The notes below the pieces were generated by a model. The model had not been told where the DNA came from, searched no databases, and saw nothing but the letters and a program-made list of their open reading frames with translations. From the NCBI GenBank assembly GCA_964399955.1, contig CAYNST010000154.1:1-6786 (forward strand): DNA of 6,786 bases, read 5' to 3'. Source of the stretch: CAYNST01 sp964399955 (GTDB lineage: Bacteria > Pseudomonadota > Gammaproteobacteria > Pseudomonadales > Cellvibrionaceae). Shown one piece after another: positions 5,930 to 6,786 of this stretch. A program made the position numbers and the translations under genes. Position 1 is the stretch's first letter, and each line of letters starts with the position of its first letter.

Positions 5930-6649
5930 TTGCCCACACACGCAATTGCGGGTCTGCCGCAGCACGCCTCTGCAGTTCACCTTCACAACCTCCGCTTTTC
6001 CTACCCTGGCAAGCCGCATCTACTGGACATTGCCAATTGGCAGATTGCTGCCGGCGAACAGGTGTTTCTGCGCGGACCGTCCGGTTCGGGAAAATCCACT
6101 CTGCTGAACCTGCTGGCCGGCATCCTTACCCCAGGCTCCGGGGTTTTGGAAGTCCTTGGCTGCAATCTGAGTCAGTTGAGCAGCCGTCAACGGGACAAAT
6201 TCCGCGCCCAGCACATCGGCGTGGTGTTTCAGCACTTTAACCTGGTGCCTTATCTCAGCGTGCTGGACAATATTCGCCTGGCGGCGCACTTTGCGCCCAG
6301 GACGGCGCAAAGCGCAGACACACGAGCCCGGCAGCTGTTTGCCGCGCTGCACCTGGATAAACACCTGCTGGATCAAAAAGCTCACAGCCTGAGCGTAGGA
6401 CAGCAGCAGCGGGTGGCCATTGCGCGGGCATTAATCAACAACCCACAACTGGTTATAGCTGACGAGCCCACCTCGGCCCTGGATTCTGACCTGCGGGATG
6501 CCTTCATGCAACTGCTGCTGGAAATGTGCAGCAACTCCGGTTGCACCCTGTTGTTTGTCAGTCACGATGCGGCGCTTGCGCAGCATTTTGCCCGGGTGGC
6601 GGATTTGACTCAACTGAACAAGGCGGGAGCTGCCCACCATGCTGTTTAG
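5930..6649 (+). CDS. ABC transporter ATP-binding protein, MacB/LolD (COG1136) type
   Basis: A 239-residue nucleotide-binding subunit that powers an inner-membrane transporter or mechanotransmission complex. All motifs are intact: Walker A GPSGSGKST (49-57), Q-loop VVFQHFNLVPYLSV with Q101, signature LSVGQQQR (154-161), Walker B LVIADEPTSALD (from 174, with E179) and the switch histidine H212 in VSHD. FQHFNLVPYLSV and the DEPTSALD block are typical of the LolD/MacB/FtsE group rather than of importers with a solute-binding protein. The start codon is TTG, chosen from the ribosome-binding site. The last 11 bases overlap the permease gene, so the two are probably translationally coupled. LolD, MacB and the ABC of zinc-regulated DUF3299/DUF2796 loci look alike at this level; the neighbours favour the last. 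Confidence 0.95.
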   Translation: MPTHAIAGLPQHASAVHLHNLRFSYPGKPHLLDIANWQIAAGEQVFLRGPSGSGKSTLLNLLAGILTPGSGVLEVLGCNLSQLSSRQRDKFRAQHIGVVFQHFNLVPYLSVLDNIRLAAHFAPRTAQSADTRARQLFAALHLDKHLLDQKAHSLSVGQQQRVAIARALINNPQLVIADEPTSALDSDLRDAFMQLLLEMCSNSGCTLLFVSHDAALAQHFARVADLTQLNKAGAAHHAV

Positions 6650-6786
6650 GCTGGCCTGCAAAAGTCTGCTCAACCGCAAGGTCACTGCCTTGCTGGCCGG
6701 GTTATCCATTGCTGTGAGTATTCTGGTGTTGTTAGGGTCTGTTGACGTTTCCTCATCACCACTGCTGGAGGCCATTTTTTTGTCTG
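6639..6786 (+). CDS. ABC transporter permease (FtsX/MacB type), 5' end only, possibly interrupted
   Basis: The ATG at 6639 overlaps the ATPase stop and has GGGAG (6625-6629) 9 bases upstream. The first 33 residues (MLFRLACKSLLNRK, then VTALLAGLSIAVSILVLLG) are a typical start of a MacB/LolC-type permease: a short basic cytoplasmic end followed by the first membrane helix. Relatives normally continue with a charged segment and a conserved block in the periplasmic domain. Here the frame stays open to the edge, but residues 34-49 (SVDVSSSPLLEA, then IFLS) look unrelated. The change falls at TTAG (6732-6735), where an insertion-sequence end may begin. The gene is either truncated only by the window edge or already disrupted. 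Confidence 0.7.
   Translation, partial: MLFRLACKSLLNRKVTALLAGLSIAVSILVLLGSVDVSSSPLLEAIFLS
6736..6786. mobile_element. possible end of an IS5-like insertion sequence
   Basis: Sequence from GGTCTGTTGACG onward follows TTAG, a YTAR tetranucleotide of the kind duplicated by IS5-group elements. The permease protein loses its family character exactly here. The terminal GG(T/G)CTGTTGAC style resembles ends I associate with IS5-type elements. No transposase, second end or target duplication is visible in the 51 remaining bases, so this is a suggestion from position and resemblance. Confidence 0.33.

Overview
The window looks like chromosomal DNA of a polysaccharide-degrading gammaproteobacterium of the Cellvibrio / Saccharophagus / Teredinibacter / Simiduia type. 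The main clue is a secreted pectate lyase whose domains are joined by very long runs of serine, a linker style typical of that group. Codons are moderately GC-rich and the gene set (ChrA, COG0523 GTPase, DUF3299 lipoprotein, MacB/LolD-type ABC transporter) fits. The exact genus cannot be read from the sequence.

Layout. Positions 1-266 hold no convincing gene but contain nested inverted repeats (103-180) and what looks like one copy of a dispersed intergenic repeat (about 181-263). A two-domain ChrA chromate transporter lies on the minus strand (267-1640). A 330-base divergent spacer follows. Then a plus-strand lipoprotein pectate lyase (1971-3752) runs as lipobox, 42-serine tether, CBM35-like module, second serine linker and PL1 catalytic domain, closed by a strong intrinsic terminator (3791-3818). 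Positions 3819-4137 form a structured leader with partial, degenerate resemblance to a cobalamin riboswitch, and also contain an open 59-codon frame on the opposite strand. The leader precedes a COG0523 (CobW-like) metal-chaperone GTPase (4138-5157). Tail to tail with it, overlapping by 16 bases, is a minus-strand DUF3299 lipoprotein gene (5142-5842) broken by a one-base frameshift. Divergent from that, an ABC ATPase starting at TTG (5930-6649) overlaps the start of its permease (6639 onward), which runs off the right edge.

How the genes work together. The right half resembles metal-homeostasis neighbourhoods in which DUF3299 proteins, COG0523 GTPases and a MacB/LolD-type ABC transporter occur together, often linked with zinc limitation; the metal itself is inferred from family context. 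The pectate lyase is an independent transcription unit for plant cell-wall pectin, and ChrA is a stand-alone oxyanion exporter. Two signs of damage sit close together: the DUF3299 frameshift, and an abrupt loss of permease-like sequence after codon 33 at a TTAG followed by an insertion-sequence-like end. Together they suggest that the DUF3299/ABC locus is decaying in this strain, or that the sequence has an indel error and ends in a repeat.
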